From Mucilaginibacter paludis DSM 18603 (GTDB lineage Bacteria > Bacteroidota > Bacteroidia > Sphingobacteriales > Sphingobacteriaceae), in the NCBI RefSeq assembly GCF_000166195.2, contig NZ_CM001403.1, positions 310,001 through 374,000 on the forward strand: 64,000 nucleotides of DNA. The letters run 5' to 3'. This document shows positions 51,971-60,968 of the stretch, in pieces (position 1 is the stretch's first letter; every line of letters begins with the position of its first letter). Under the pieces are notes generated by a model. The model was not told where the DNA came from and did no database searches. It saw only the letters and a program-made list of their open reading frames with translations. The position numbers and the translations under genes were made by a program.

Positions 51971-52633
51971 ATGGAAACTAATTACCTAATACATAACCCA
52001 ATGCCCGTTGTGCCCGATCAGGAGCAGCACCTGGCCATCATGTTTCTTGACATCCGGAATTTTACTGGCCTGATGGAATCTCAGCCCGGCCAAACGGTAG
52101 TACAAGTTGTACGCCGTTTATTCACAGCTTTTAACCAGATCATCAAAAAATTTGAGGGAAAGGTAGTTGAAGTTGCCGGCGACAGTTTGTATGCCGTGTT
52201 TGGCTTACAAACGGAGTTGAAGGAATCGGTAAACAATGCCTACCAGGCGGCCAAAGTAATGCTGCAAACCGTTACCCTTTTTAATGAGGCACATAGCCAG
52301 CCTTATGATGGCGGACCATTGGAAATTGGCGTAGGCTTACATGCCGGGAAAGTTTTTGTTGGCGAATTCGGCCTGGATGATGCGCCGCAACTGTCGGTTA
52401 TGGGTCTTCCGGTTAACATAGCGTCGAGGCTTCAGGCTAAAACCAGGGAATTGAACAACGATCTGATCATTTCAGAAGATGCCTATCAGTTATTGGATGA
52501 TGCTCAAGCCATCGTACCACACCAAAATGTGCAATTACAGGGCATCAGCCATGGGCAGCAAATTCGTTTAGCGGGCAAGCCTTACGCAAAACCACAGCAC
52601 AGCCTGGATTATTTGCTTGCCATATCGCGATAA
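51971..52633 (+). CDS. Class III adenylate/guanylate cyclase domain protein
   Basis: 220 residues holding a single cyclase homology domain. Metal-binding aspartates are at 27 (FLDIRNFT) and 71 (VAGDSLYAVFG). The transition-state Asn148/Arg152 pair is in GLPVNIASRLQ. GVGLHAGKVFVGEFG matches the central G-x-x-x-G strand. All main catalytic positions are present, so it probably makes cAMP or cGMP; the specificity residue cannot be read safely. There is no sensor domain or membrane helix. It converges on the CBS-domain kinase gene with 26 nt between the stops. Confidence 0.87.
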   Translation: METNYLIHNPMPVVPDQEQHLAIMFLDIRNFTGLMESQPGQTVVQVVRRLFTAFNQIIKKFEGKVVEVAGDSLYAVFGLQTELKESVNNAYQAAKVMLQTVTLFNEAHSQPYDGGPLEIGVGLHAGKVFVGEFGLDDAPQLSVMGLPVNIASRLQAKTRELNNDLIISEDAYQLLDDAQAIVPHQNVQLQGISHGQQIRLAGKPYAKPQHSLDYLLAISR

Positions 52634-52659
52634 GGTACCACAGAATAAAAGTCCACTTA

Positions 52660-53664
52660 TTACAGTTTTATATAAAATGTTGTGCCTTGTTGCTCCTGGC
52701 TTTCAAACCATATCTTCCCCCCGTGCTGTTCAATAATTTGCTTGGTGATAAACATGCCCAGGCCTGTAGAGCCCTCGCCGTTAGTGCCCTGCCTTTTGGC
52801 ATTTGTAAATTTATCGAAAATATGAGGCTGCATTTCGACAGAAATACCAATTCCACTGTCTTTGATAGCGATCAGCAAATGGCTATCCTGCTGATTGGTT
52901 ATAACAGAGATACCACCGCCTGAAGGTGTGAATTTAATGGCGTTGGATATCAAATTGGAAAACGCACGTTTTAACTTGATCCGGTCGGCGGCTATATAAC
53001 ACTCGCCAACTTGTATAGGAGTGCTTAACCGGATATCTTTTTGTTGAAGGGCGATCTTAAAAGATTCCACGCAGTCTGTAATCAACTCGTTTAACTCCAG
53101 CCGCTCTTTATTTAACGGTTCATTTTTATGTCCATCACTAAATAACAGATCATTGATGATGCCGTTGGCATAATTACACGCCTGTTGCGCCAGGCTTACA
53201 AGTTCTTTATGTTCGGCTCCGGCATCAACATCTTCCAGGAGATAGGTGGCACTTAAAACACTCGACAATGGATTTTTGAGGTCGTGTGCAATACTATGCA
53301 CCAGGGTTTTCTGCTGCTCTATTGATCTGCAAAGATAATCCGTCAAATCTCTTTTATGCACTATCCCTGTAAGCTCTCCACCTTCATAAACCATCAGGGC
53401 ATCTGAATGTACTTTCTGCATCATAGAAAGTACTTCCGGGATAAGATGATTGTTGGTTACTTTGGGCTTATCCGTCAGGCAGTCGATCACCAAATTATGC
53501 TGACGGGTGGCCAGGTCATGAGCCGTAATAATGCCTATAGGCTTTGAGTCTTCCGAAATTACCAGCGCGCTTCCGTGCTCAAATATCGTTTTTCTAACTT
53601 GGTTAATTCCCTGAAAAGCACGTACTGTAAAATAATCTGTTTTGATAAAAGGACTAATTATCAT
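52660..53664 (-). CDS. CBS-domain sensor histidine kinase
   Basis: 334 residues. Two CBS motifs fill residues 1-112 (ALVISEDSKPIGIITAHDLA and ALMVYEGGELTGIVHKRDLT). A HisKA helix follows with His127 (SIAHDLKNPLSSVL), then an ATPase domain with N-box FSNLISNAIKF, DSGIGI and GSTGLGMFITKQI. No membrane segment is present, so it is a soluble kinase. CBS pairs usually bind adenosine nucleotides, which suggests sensing of energy state, or possibly the cyclic nucleotide made by the convergent neighbour; the latter is speculation. No response regulator is adjacent. The unknown 112-residue gene lies 5 nt upstream. Confidence 0.88.
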   Translation of the reverse strand: MIISPFIKTDYFTVRAFQGINQVRKTIFEHGSALVISEDSKPIGIITAHDLATRQHNLVIDCLTDKPKVTNNHLIPEVLSMMQKVHSDALMVYEGGELTGIVHKRDLTDYLCRSIEQQKTLVHSIAHDLKNPLSSVLSATYLLEDVDAGAEHKELVSLAQQACNYANGIINDLLFSDGHKNEPLNKERLELNELITDCVESFKIALQQKDIRLSTPIQVGECYIAADRIKLKRAFSNLISNAIKFTPSGGGISVITNQQDSHLLIAIKDSGIGISVEMQPHIFDKFTNAKRQGTNGEGSTGLGMFITKQIIEQHGGKIWFESQEQQGTTFYIKL

Positions 53665-53669
53665 AAGGA

Positions 53670-54008
53670 TCAGTTTTGCAGTTCAATATTATGAACAGAT
53701 ATCGTTACATTAAAATCAACTTTAACCAATTCGCCCTCCGAGATAAACGGAAATACATGCTCTCTAAGAATATTAATTACTTTTTCGGAAGGAACTTTAT
53801 GAAGTATGTTCCTCTGCACAAAAACTGCTTCAATCAGCTCGTCCTCCACATCGATCAGCTCAAAACCGTTGGGTAACAATAATTCAAAAGACTTACTTAA
53901 GCCGATCTTTCCTTGCGGTGAATTTCTTGCCAGTATTAAAATGTCCTGGAATGGGGGGAGTTTAATTTGTTCAAAACTTAAGTTGAGTGTATATTTCACA
54001 ATTTTCAA
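53670..54008 (-). CDS. Conserved-looking small protein, unknown
   Basis: 112 residues, soluble, mixed alpha/beta, starting MKIVKYTLNLSFEQIKLPPF and ending ISVHNIELQN. I recognise no family, motif or catalytic residues. It lies only 5 nt upstream of the CBS-kinase gene on the same strand, so the two are almost certainly cotranscribed and probably work together. Confidence 0.6.
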   Translation of the reverse strand: MKIVKYTLNLSFEQIKLPPFQDILILARNSPQGKIGLSKSFELLLPNGFELIDVEDELIEAVFVQRNILHKVPSEKVINILREHVFPFISEGELVKVDFNVTISVHNIELQN

Positions 54009-54418
54009 AGGTAATTGCCTGTAAATATAATTATTAAATATTTACAGAGCCGATGGACTAATAATTAAAAGATGCCGACGTAATTTGATATTTATATTCT
54101 TACTTTTCAGAAAAGAAAACTGCTACATCTCTGATAGTCAACTGTTTTTTTTGGCAATCAGTATTTTCGTTTTGAAAACTTTAAAATTACTGATCAAATA
54201 GCTGGCTCAAATTTCTTTTAATTTTAGCTGGACAAGTTAAAGCTATTTTTCAAATAAGCCTAAACTGCTATACACTATCCTACCTATTCTGTAAAAATTC
54301 AGATGATTGCGAAAGCAAATACCAACAGCATCACCTATTTTATCGTCTCAATTTTTTTTCAAACACTATACAATACTAAAAATTTTAGCATTATTTTTGT
54401 TCCGTCAATATTTTAAAA
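54009..54418. other. Gene-free divergent spacer
   Basis: About 410 bp, AT-rich, between the unknown small-protein gene (minus) and the imu cassette (plus). A TATTTTTG at 54392-54399 fits the Bacteroidota -7 consensus, but no TTG stands at the -33 spacing. I cannot identify a LexA site by eye. Confidence 0.45.
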
Positions 54419-54520
54419 ATGGATATAAAGGATTACAATCCGATCATGGGAGGTAATTCGCGTAATGCAAATGCAGGTAAAAAAATAAAGCAGAACGGGC
54501 AAGTGATCCGGGATGATTAA
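54419..54520 (+). CDS. Possible 33-residue leader ORF before imuA
   Basis: An ATG 20 nt after a -7-like TATTTTTG opens a frame of 33 codons (MDIKDYNPIMGGNSRNANAG KKIKQNGQVIRDD). It ends at 54520, overlapping the upstream candidate start of imuA (54513) and 13 nt before its likelier start (54534). It is hydrophilic and basic with no known family. It could be a real small protein or chance. Confidence 0.3.
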   Translation: MDIKDYNPIMGGNSRNANAGKKIKQNGQVIRDD

Positions 54521-54533
54521 CACCAGGATAGCT

Positions 54534-55256
54534 ATGTATAATAAAAAAGACATCATCAGTAAGCTCCGGCAGCAAATTCTTCAACAGGAAGGATACCGAT
54601 CCCCCGCGGAAGACACAAAAGAGATGATTGGCCTGGGCCCTATCGAAGCCGCATTTCCAAACGGTATCTTTCCGCTCGGCACCATGCATGAGCTGGTATG
54701 CAGCAATACAGAGCAGGCGGCAGCCAGCGGCGGCTTTATTACCGGTTTACTTTCTGTACTGATGCAAAAAGGAGGTGCCTGTTTGTGGGTCAGCCTGTCG
54801 GATAATCTCTTTCCTTCTGCCTTAAAAGCTTTTGGCATTGAACCTCACCGCATAATATTTATCAAACTCGCTAAAGATAAAGATGTGTTATGGGTGATGG
54901 AAGAAGCACTGAAGTGCCCGGGTTTGGCAGCCGTTATTGGCGAATTGCGCACAATTGATTTTAAGCAATCACGCCGCTTCCAACTGGCTGTGGAGCATAG
55001 CCATACCACTGGTTTTGTGCTTCGTAATGCTTCAAAAAAAATAGAATCAACTGCGGCGGCAGCCCGTTGGCAAATTAAGCCACTGCCCAGTGAGCCTGTT
55101 GACGGCCTGCCCGGCCTGGGCTTCCCTCGCTGGGAAGTAGAATTATTAAAGGTGCGTAATGGCTTGCCTGGCAAATGGATACTGCAGTGGCATGGCGGGC
55201 GCTTTGTACCGGCACCAGCCGCAACCAGGGATGAACAACAATTATTAGTAGGGTAA
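54534..55256 (+). CDS. imuA: ImuA-like protein of the mutagenesis cassette
   Basis: About 240 residues from ATG 54534 (MYNKKDIISKLRQQILQQEG); an ATG at 54513 is also in frame. It resembles RecA/SulA-like ImuA proteins: FPNGIFPLGTMHELVC, then ACLWVSLSDNLFPSALKAFG, RIIFIKLAKDKDVLWVMEEA and a C-terminal GKWILQWHGGRF. The Walker A lysine of RecA is not evident. ImuA partners ImuB and DnaE2 in SOS-induced translesion synthesis and mutagenesis. imuB begins 5 nt downstream. Confidence 0.88.
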   Translation: MYNKKDIISKLRQQILQQEGYRSPAEDTKEMIGLGPIEAAFPNGIFPLGTMHELVCSNTEQAAASGGFITGLLSVLMQKGGACLWVSLSDNLFPSALKAFGIEPHRIIFIKLAKDKDVLWVMEEALKCPGLAAVIGELRTIDFKQSRRFQLAVEHSHTTGFVLRNASKKIESTAAAARWQIKPLPSEPVDGLPGLGFPRWEVELLKVRNGLPGKWILQWHGGRFVPAPAATRDEQQLLVG

Positions 55257-55261
55257 AGCTG

Positions 55262-56758
55262 ATGCAAAAACGGTTTATGGTGATATGGTTCCGTCATTTA
55301 CTTACCGACTGGTTAACGCTTAGCCGGCCGGAGTTAAAAGAACTGCCGCTTGTTTTTGTAGCACCCGAGCATAACCGGATAATTGTAATTGCCGCCAATG
55401 CCATGGCCGAAGCCGAAGGCATACATGCCGGTATGGCCCTTGCCGATGCAAAGGCGCTTGCTATTGGCTTAGAGGTGATGGATGCCATACCCAACAAGGC
55501 CGATCAATTATTACGGCGACTGGGCTTATGGTGCATCCGCTATACCCCCTTGGTTGCAGCCGCTTCACCAAACGGATTGATACTTGATATTTCGGGATGC
55601 GCCCACCTTTGGGGTGGCGAGCGGGGCTATTTAAAAGAATTGATTAATAAACTAAGAAATGCCGGTTACAATGCCCGCGGCGCAATAGCTGATACCATTG
55701 GCACGGCATGGGCTGTTGCGCGCTATGGCCAATTAACTCCCATTATTGCAAGCGGCACACAAATACAAGCCCTAACCAAGCTGCCACCGGCGGCACTACG
55801 CTTAGACGTAGCTGCACTTGATCGTTTTCAAAAGCTTGGTTTTTATACCATCGGTAGTTTTTTGGGTATCCCCAAGCGTGAGTTGCGCCGCCGTTTTGGC
55901 GCCGCAATGGTGTTGCGGCTTGAGCAGGCGCTGGGTATAGAAGATGAAGTAATGGTACCTTTAGTGCCGCCCGTACCTTACCAGGAACGCCTGCCCTGCC
56001 TTGAGCCCATAAAAACAGATAAGGGTATCGAAATTGCCATCGAAAAACTATTGCAGGCATTATGCCAGCGCCTGCAATCCGAGGGTAAGGGTTTACGCAA
56101 AGCCATACTAAAATGTTATCGCATAGATGGTAAACAGGTACAGGCAGGCATCAGCACCAACCGTGGCTCGCATAACCTGCAACACCTCCAAAAATTATTC
56201 GGCCTGCAAATCAGTAAAATAGAACCGGCCCTTGGTATCGAGCTGTTTTTGCTTGAGGCCATTAAGGTTGAAGATGTTGACCCCGTACAAGAAAAACTTT
56301 GGGCGGGCCAGCCAGGCCTGGGCGATATGGCTTTGGCCGAACTGCTCGACAGGATAGCGGGTAAAGTAGGGCCCGGACGGGTTATGCGCTATCTGCCTGC
56401 CGAACATTACTGGCCCGAACGATCTGTTAAAATTGCCTTATCCCTAACAGAGATGCCTGCAACGGCATGGCGCGCCGACCGCCCCCGCCCCATACGGCTA
56501 TTGCGCAGGCCCCAACCGATAGAGGTAATGGCCTTATTGCCCGATTATCCACCCAAAGTTTTTATCCATAAAGGTAAAAGACATATCATAGCTAAAGCCG
56601 ACGGCCCCGAACGCATTGAGCGCGAATGGTGGCTTGACGAAGGGGCGCACCGCGATTATTATGCCGTGGAGGATACAAACGGGCAACGCTATTGGCTTTT
56701 CCGCTCGGGGCATTATAATAATGCCCCGCAATGGTACTTACACGGTTATTTTGCTTAA
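55262..56758 (+). CDS. imuB: ImuB, Y-family polymerase-like protein
   Basis: 498 residues with the Y-family polymerase layout, but the catalytic carboxylates are missing. The first motif, normally D-x-D-x-F-F, reads VIWFRHLLTDWL, and the S-x-D-E motif reads LDISGCAHLW. Helix-hairpin-helix LGFYTIGSFLGIPKRELRRR and the little-finger region follow (about 225-350). This is the expected state of ImuB, which does not polymerise but bridges DnaE2, ImuA and the sliding clamp. It sits 5 nt after imuA and 6 nt before dnaE2. Confidence 0.92.
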   Translation: MQKRFMVIWFRHLLTDWLTLSRPELKELPLVFVAPEHNRIIVIAANAMAEAEGIHAGMALADAKALAIGLEVMDAIPNKADQLLRRLGLWCIRYTPLVAAASPNGLILDISGCAHLWGGERGYLKELINKLRNAGYNARGAIADTIGTAWAVARYGQLTPIIASGTQIQALTKLPPAALRLDVAALDRFQKLGFYTIGSFLGIPKRELRRRFGAAMVLRLEQALGIEDEVMVPLVPPVPYQERLPCLEPIKTDKGIEIAIEKLLQALCQRLQSEGKGLRKAILKCYRIDGKQVQAGISTNRGSHNLQHLQKLFGLQISKIEPALGIELFLLEAIKVEDVDPVQEKLWAGQPGLGDMALAELLDRIAGKVGPGRVMRYLPAEHYWPERSVKIALSLTEMPATAWRADRPRPIRLLRRPQPIEVMALLPDYPPKVFIHKGKRHIIAKADGPERIEREWWLDEGAHRDYYAVEDTNGQRYWLFRSGHYNNAPQWYLHGYFA

Positions 56759-56764
56759 CACGCC

Positions 56765-59700
56765 ATGAAGTACGCCGAATTACAGGTAACCAGCAATTTT
56801 AGTTTTATGCGGGGCGGATCGCACCCGGATGAACTGGTAGAACGCGCCGCCGACCTGGGCTACAGCAAGATAGCCATTACAGATTGCAATAGCATGGCCG
56901 GCGTAGTACGGGCGCACATGGCTGCCCAAATTAAAGGTATCAGCCTTATCCCCGCCTGCCGGCTCGACCTGCACAATGGCCCCAGCCTGCTGGCCTACCC
57001 TACCGATACCAGCGCATGGGGGCGCCTTTGCGCCTTACTCACCCTGGGTAACCTGCGCACAGAAAAAGGCAAATGCGAACTTTATAAAAAGGATTTATAC
57101 GCCCATGCACAGGGTATTAAATTCATAGTAATACCACCCGGTACTTTAAATGCAAGTTTTGATTTTGATGATGCTTTTAAACAAGATCTGGAAGAATACC
57201 GCGCAGCCTTAGGCAATCAATTATATATAGCCGCCAGCCGATCCTATAGTGGTGATGATGCCAAGCGCTTTTACCGCATCAAACAACTGGGTGTACCCAT
57301 GGTGGCCACCGGCGATGTGCATTACCACAATCCCGAAAGGCGTGAATTGCAGGATGTGGAAACCTGTGTACGAGAAAAATGCACCATACATACAGCTGGT
57401 TATAAACTCCATGCCAATGCCGAGCGGTACCTTAAACCCCTTGATGAATTGGAGCGCCTCTTCAGGCAATACCCTGAAGCTTTGGAAAGAACGATGGAGA
57501 TTGCCGATGCCTGTGATTTTTCGTTAGATACCTTAAAATACCTCGAGCCTGTTTGGGTTAGCCCGGATGGCCGGTCGGCAGATGAGCACCTGGCCGAGCT
57601 TACCTGGAAAGGAGCTAAAACCGTTTTTGCAGAAGACAAATTGCCCAAGCACCGCAAACAAATTGAATTTGAACTGGCTTTTTTTAAGAAACGCAAACTG
57701 GCACCTTATTTTTTGCGCATTTATGAATACACGCGCGAAGCGGATAAGCGGGCTATATTATACCAGGGCCGCGGATCGGCAGCCAACTGTACCGTTTGCT
57801 TTTGCCTGGGCATTACCCCGGTTAATCCAGATAAGTCGCGCTTATTGTTTTCCCGCTTCATGTCCGACTCGCGCGAGGAATGGCCCGATGTGGATGTGGA
57901 TTTTGAGCATGAACGCCGGGAAGAGATCATCCAGTGGATTTATGAAACTTATGGCCGCGAACATGCCGCCATTGTAGCTACTGTAACCCAGGAACGTTAT
58001 AAGGGCGCCATCCGCGATGTGGGTAAGGCGATGGGCCTGTCCGAAGATACCATCAAACGCCTGGGTGGCGGCATCTGGGATTTTAGCGAGGAAGCTTTTA
58101 ACCGGGAACGCATCATCGGCCAGGGCTTAAACCCCGACGATACGGTACTAAAAAAAGTACTGGAACTAACCGAACAGTTGATGGGTTTCCCCCGGCAATT
58201 GGGGCAACATACCGGCGGCTTTGTAATTATGCGTTGCAAACTATCAGATATTTGCCCCGTTTTGAACGCGCGCATGGAAAACCGCACCCAACTGGAATGG
58301 AACAAAGACGACCTGGAAGCTTTAGGGATTTTAAAGGTGGATGTATTGGCGCTGGGTATGTTAACCTGTATCCGCAAGGCTTTCAGCCTGATGAAGCAGC
58401 ATTACAATCTACCCCTCACGTTGGAGAGTCTTCCGCAGGATGATAGCCGGGTATACGATATGATTTGCAAGGCCGATACGCTGGGAGTTTTCCAGATTGA
58501 GAGCCGAGCGCAAATGTCGATGTTGCCGCGTTTAAAGCCGAGGGTGTTTTACGACCTGGTGATAGAAGTTGCCATTGTACGCCCCGGCCCTATCCAGGGG
58601 GATATGGTACACCCCTACCTGCGCCGAAGGGACGGCATCGACCCCATAGAATATCCATCCCAGGAACTGGAAGATATTTTAGGGCGTACCAAAGGCGTCC
58701 CCTTGTTCCAGGAACAGGCGATGGAGATAGCCATTGTAGCGGCCGGTTTTAGCCCAGCCGAGGCCGACCAGTTGCGCCGCAGCATGGCTACATTTAAAGC
58801 CAAGGGCCTGGTGAGCCAGTTCAGAAAAAAACTGGTTGACGGCATGGTTGCTAAAGGCTATGAGGAGGAATTTGCCAAACGCATTTTTAAGCAACTGGAA
58901 GGCTTTGGCAGCTATGGCTTCCCCGAAAGCCATGCCACCGCCTTTGCCCACCTGGTGTACATCTCCTGCTGGCTTAAATGCCATTACCCGGACGTATTTT
59001 GCACGGCATTACTCAATAGCCAGCCCATGGGCTTTTATCAACCGGCTGAAATTGTGGATGATGCCCGTAACCACGGCGTAAGTGTGCGCGAGGTGGATAT
59101 CAACTACTCTGGTTGGGATAATACGTTGGAAGATAAAGACGGAAAATACTACGCCGTAAGGCTGGGCTTCCGCCAGGTTAGTGGCTTAAGGGAAAAAGAT
59201 ATGCAGCTATTGATCAACAACCGGGGTACAGGTTACCAAGCTATATGCCAATTGCATGATGCGGGTGTACCTCAGGATGCCCTTGAAAAACTGGCCGATG
59301 CCGATGCGTTCCGGTCTATCGGATCAGACAGGCGGCAGGCCCTGTGGGAAGTATCAGCGCTAAGCGATAAGCCTACCGGTTTGTTTACCGGGCAGCAAGT
59401 GCCATCAGCGCAAATCAGCTTACCCATCATGACACCTGCGGAGCATGTAGTACAGGATTTTGCTACAACCGGCCTGTCGCTCAAGGCACACCCGGTGAGT
59501 TTTGTTAGGGAACAACTGGATTTATTAAAGGTTACCCCAACCGGCCAGCTCAAAAATTTAAAAAACGGCGACCAGGTAAAAGTAGCCGGTATGATTACTG
59601 TGCGCCAGCGGCCCGGTACCGCTAAGGGTGTAGTTTTTATTACCATTAAGGATGAAACAGGTTATTCTAACCTGGTGGTTTGGGAAAGCACCTTTGCCAA

Positions 59701-59965
59701 ATACCGCAAAGAAATTTTACAGGCTCGGCTACTGATGGTGGAAGGTAAATTGCAGGTAGAAGGCGATGTGATTCATGTGGTTGCAAACCGTTGCTTTAAC
59801 CTGAACGGACTGCTACGCAAACTTACCGGGCATGAAGATGATGCACTGCTTACTACAACATTATCCCACTCAGACGAAACAACTGCCCCTTATGCTTATG
59901 ACCCGCGGCAGCAAACCCCAAAACCGGCGGAAGACCTTTTTCATAAGGGCCGGAATTTTAAATAG
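56765..59965 (+). CDS. dnaE2: Error-prone DNA polymerase DnaE2 (ImuC)
   Basis: 1066 residues, the C-family polymerase of the mutagenesis cassette. PHP domain at the N-terminus (YAELQVTSNFSFMRGGSHPD, AITDCNSMAG); palm with catalytic aspartates Asp377 and Asp379 (PDVDVDFEHERR) and Asp526 (KVDVLALGML); GRGSAANCTVCFCLGI; fingers GPIQGDMVHPYLRRRDG; tandem HhH region; C-terminal OB fold (KVAGMITVRQRPGTAKGVVF, TIKDETGYSNLVVW). It lacks the long C-terminal clamp/tau tail of DnaE1. It copies past lesions at the cost of mutations. The operon is imuA-imuB-dnaE2. Confidence 0.95.
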   Translation: MKYAELQVTSNFSFMRGGSHPDELVERAADLGYSKIAITDCNSMAGVVRAHMAAQIKGISLIPACRLDLHNGPSLLAYPTDTSAWGRLCALLTLGNLRTEKGKCELYKKDLYAHAQGIKFIVIPPGTLNASFDFDDAFKQDLEEYRAALGNQLYIAASRSYSGDDAKRFYRIKQLGVPMVATGDVHYHNPERRELQDVETCVREKCTIHTAGYKLHANAERYLKPLDELERLFRQYPEALERTMEIADACDFSLDTLKYLEPVWVSPDGRSADEHLAELTWKGAKTVFAEDKLPKHRKQIEFELAFFKKRKLAPYFLRIYEYTREADKRAILYQGRGSAANCTVCFCLGITPVNPDKSRLLFSRFMSDSREEWPDVDVDFEHERREEIIQWIYETYGREHAAIVATVTQERYKGAIRDVGKAMGLSEDTIKRLGGGIWDFSEEAFNRERIIGQGLNPDDTVLKKVLELTEQLMGFPRQLGQHTGGFVIMRCKLSDICPVLNARMENRTQLEWNKDDLEALGILKVDVLALGMLTCIRKAFSLMKQHYNLPLTLESLPQDDSRVYDMICKADTLGVFQIESRAQMSMLPRLKPRVFYDLVIEVAIVRPGPIQGDMVHPYLRRRDGIDPIEYPSQELEDILGRTKGVPLFQEQAMEIAIVAAGFSPAEADQLRRSMATFKAKGLVSQFRKKLVDGMVAKGYEEEFAKRIFKQLEGFGSYGFPESHATAFAHLVYISCWLKCHYPDVFCTALLNSQPMGFYQPAEIVDDARNHGVSVREVDINYSGWDNTLEDKDGKYYAVRLGFRQVSGLREKDMQLLINNRGTGYQAICQLHDAGVPQDALEKLADADAFRSIGSDRRQALWEVSALSDKPTGLFTGQQVPSAQISLPIMTPAEHVVQDFATTGLSLKAHPVSFVREQLDLLKVTPTGQLKNLKNGDQVKVAGMITVRQRPGTAKGVVFITIKDETGYSNLVVWESTFAKYRKEILQARLLMVEGKLQVEGDVIHVVANRCFNLNGLLRKLTGHEDDALLTTTLSHSDETTAPYAYDPRQQTPKPAEDLFHKGRNFK

Positions 59966-60003
59966 AGCGGGTGAGAGCTTATACTGACTTTGTTTTTTTC
60001 TCC

Positions 60004-60024
60004 TTGTCGGTGTCCCACCGACAA
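60004..60024. repeat. Perfect hairpin TTGTCGGTG-TCC-CACCGACAA, copy 1
   Basis: A 9-bp perfect stem with a 3-nt loop, repeated identically at 60103-60123 including flanking CC and TTCC. The first copy may act as the dnaE2 terminator, but it lacks a T-run. Confidence 0.75.
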
Positions 60025-60102
60025 TTCCCAATGCAATATTTAGAGCACAATTTGCCACATTCCCGCATTTGCCGGTATCCTTCAACCACCACAACTCATC
60101 CC

Positions 60103-60123
60103 TTGTCGGTGTCCCACCGACAA
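60103..60123. repeat. Perfect hairpin TTGTCGGTG-TCC-CACCGACAA, copy 2
   Basis: Identical to 60004-60024, 99 bp downstream, 76 bp before the SDR start. It is in direct orientation, although the hairpin itself is symmetric. Confidence 0.75.
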
Positions 60124-60198
60124 TTCCGACAACATTCAGGCTACAACATCAACGGTTTAGGCTAACTATTAGTGATTAGCCTTACTGAACTTTGCCAT

Positions 60199-60948
60199 AT
60201 GAAAACGATAGAAAACAATATCAAAGGAAAAGTTGTAGCTATTACAGGCGCAAGCAGCGGCATTGGCGAGGCCATAGCGATTATGCTGGCGGCGCAAGGG
60301 GCTAAAGTAGTTTTAGGAGCCCGCCGTGCAGATCGATTAGAAAAACTGGTTGAACGGATTATCAATGATGGTGGTGAAGCGATATACCAGGTTACTGATG
60401 TTAAAAGACGTACCGACCTGATTAAATTAGTGGCTTTAGCTTCTGAAACCTATGGCCGCCTGGATGTGATGGTGAATAACGCGGGGATCAGTCATCTTTC
60501 GCGTGTAGACGAGGTACAGGTAGAAGATTGGGAAGAGATGATAGACGTTAACCTTAAAGGCCCCCTATATGGCATTGCCGCAGCATTACCCGTTTTTAAA
60601 AAACAAGGCTCAGGCCATATCATCAATATCATTTCTACCTCCGGCATCAAAATTGTTCCCTTGCAGGGTGTGTATGCCGGTACCAAAAACGCGATTAGAA
60701 CCATTGCCGAAGCATTGCGGCAGGAATCTGGAGGACAATACCGTGTAACCGGCATATCGCCTGGTTTTATAAAAACAGAACTGGCAGATCACGTAAAAGA
60801 TAAAACCATTATGACCGCCATTAAGGAAATGGCAACCAGGATTGCAATCTCTCCGGATGCCATCGCCGGTGCTGTAGCTTATGCTATTAGCCAGCCCGCA
60901 AATGTTGATGTGGGTGATATTATCATCAGGCCCACCGTACAGGATTAA
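60199..60948 (+). CDS. Short-chain dehydrogenase/reductase
   Basis: 249 residues from ATG 60199; the longer frame begins with GTG at 60172 and is less likely. Classical SDR: TGASSGIG cofactor loop (about 14-21), NNAG at about 93-96, catalytic serine in NIISTSGI, Y-x3-K in YAGTK, and SPGFIKTEL. It uses NAD(P)(H); R-R after VVLGA hints at NADP. It resembles the many environmental SDRs of the YdfG/clavulanate-dehydrogenase type; the substrate is unknown. The AraC regulator gene follows 20 nt downstream and probably controls it. Confidence 0.9.
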   Translation: MKTIENNIKGKVVAITGASSGIGEAIAIMLAAQGAKVVLGARRADRLEKLVERIINDGGEAIYQVTDVKRRTDLIKLVALASETYGRLDVMVNNAGISHLSRVDEVQVEDWEEMIDVNLKGPLYGIAAALPVFKKQGSGHIINIISTSGIKIVPLQGVYAGTKNAIRTIAEALRQESGGQYRVTGISPGFIKTELADHVKDKTIMTAIKEMATRIAISPDAIAGAVAYAISQPANVDVGDIIIRPTVQD

Positions 60949-60968
60949 TACTTAACTTAGCATAAAGC

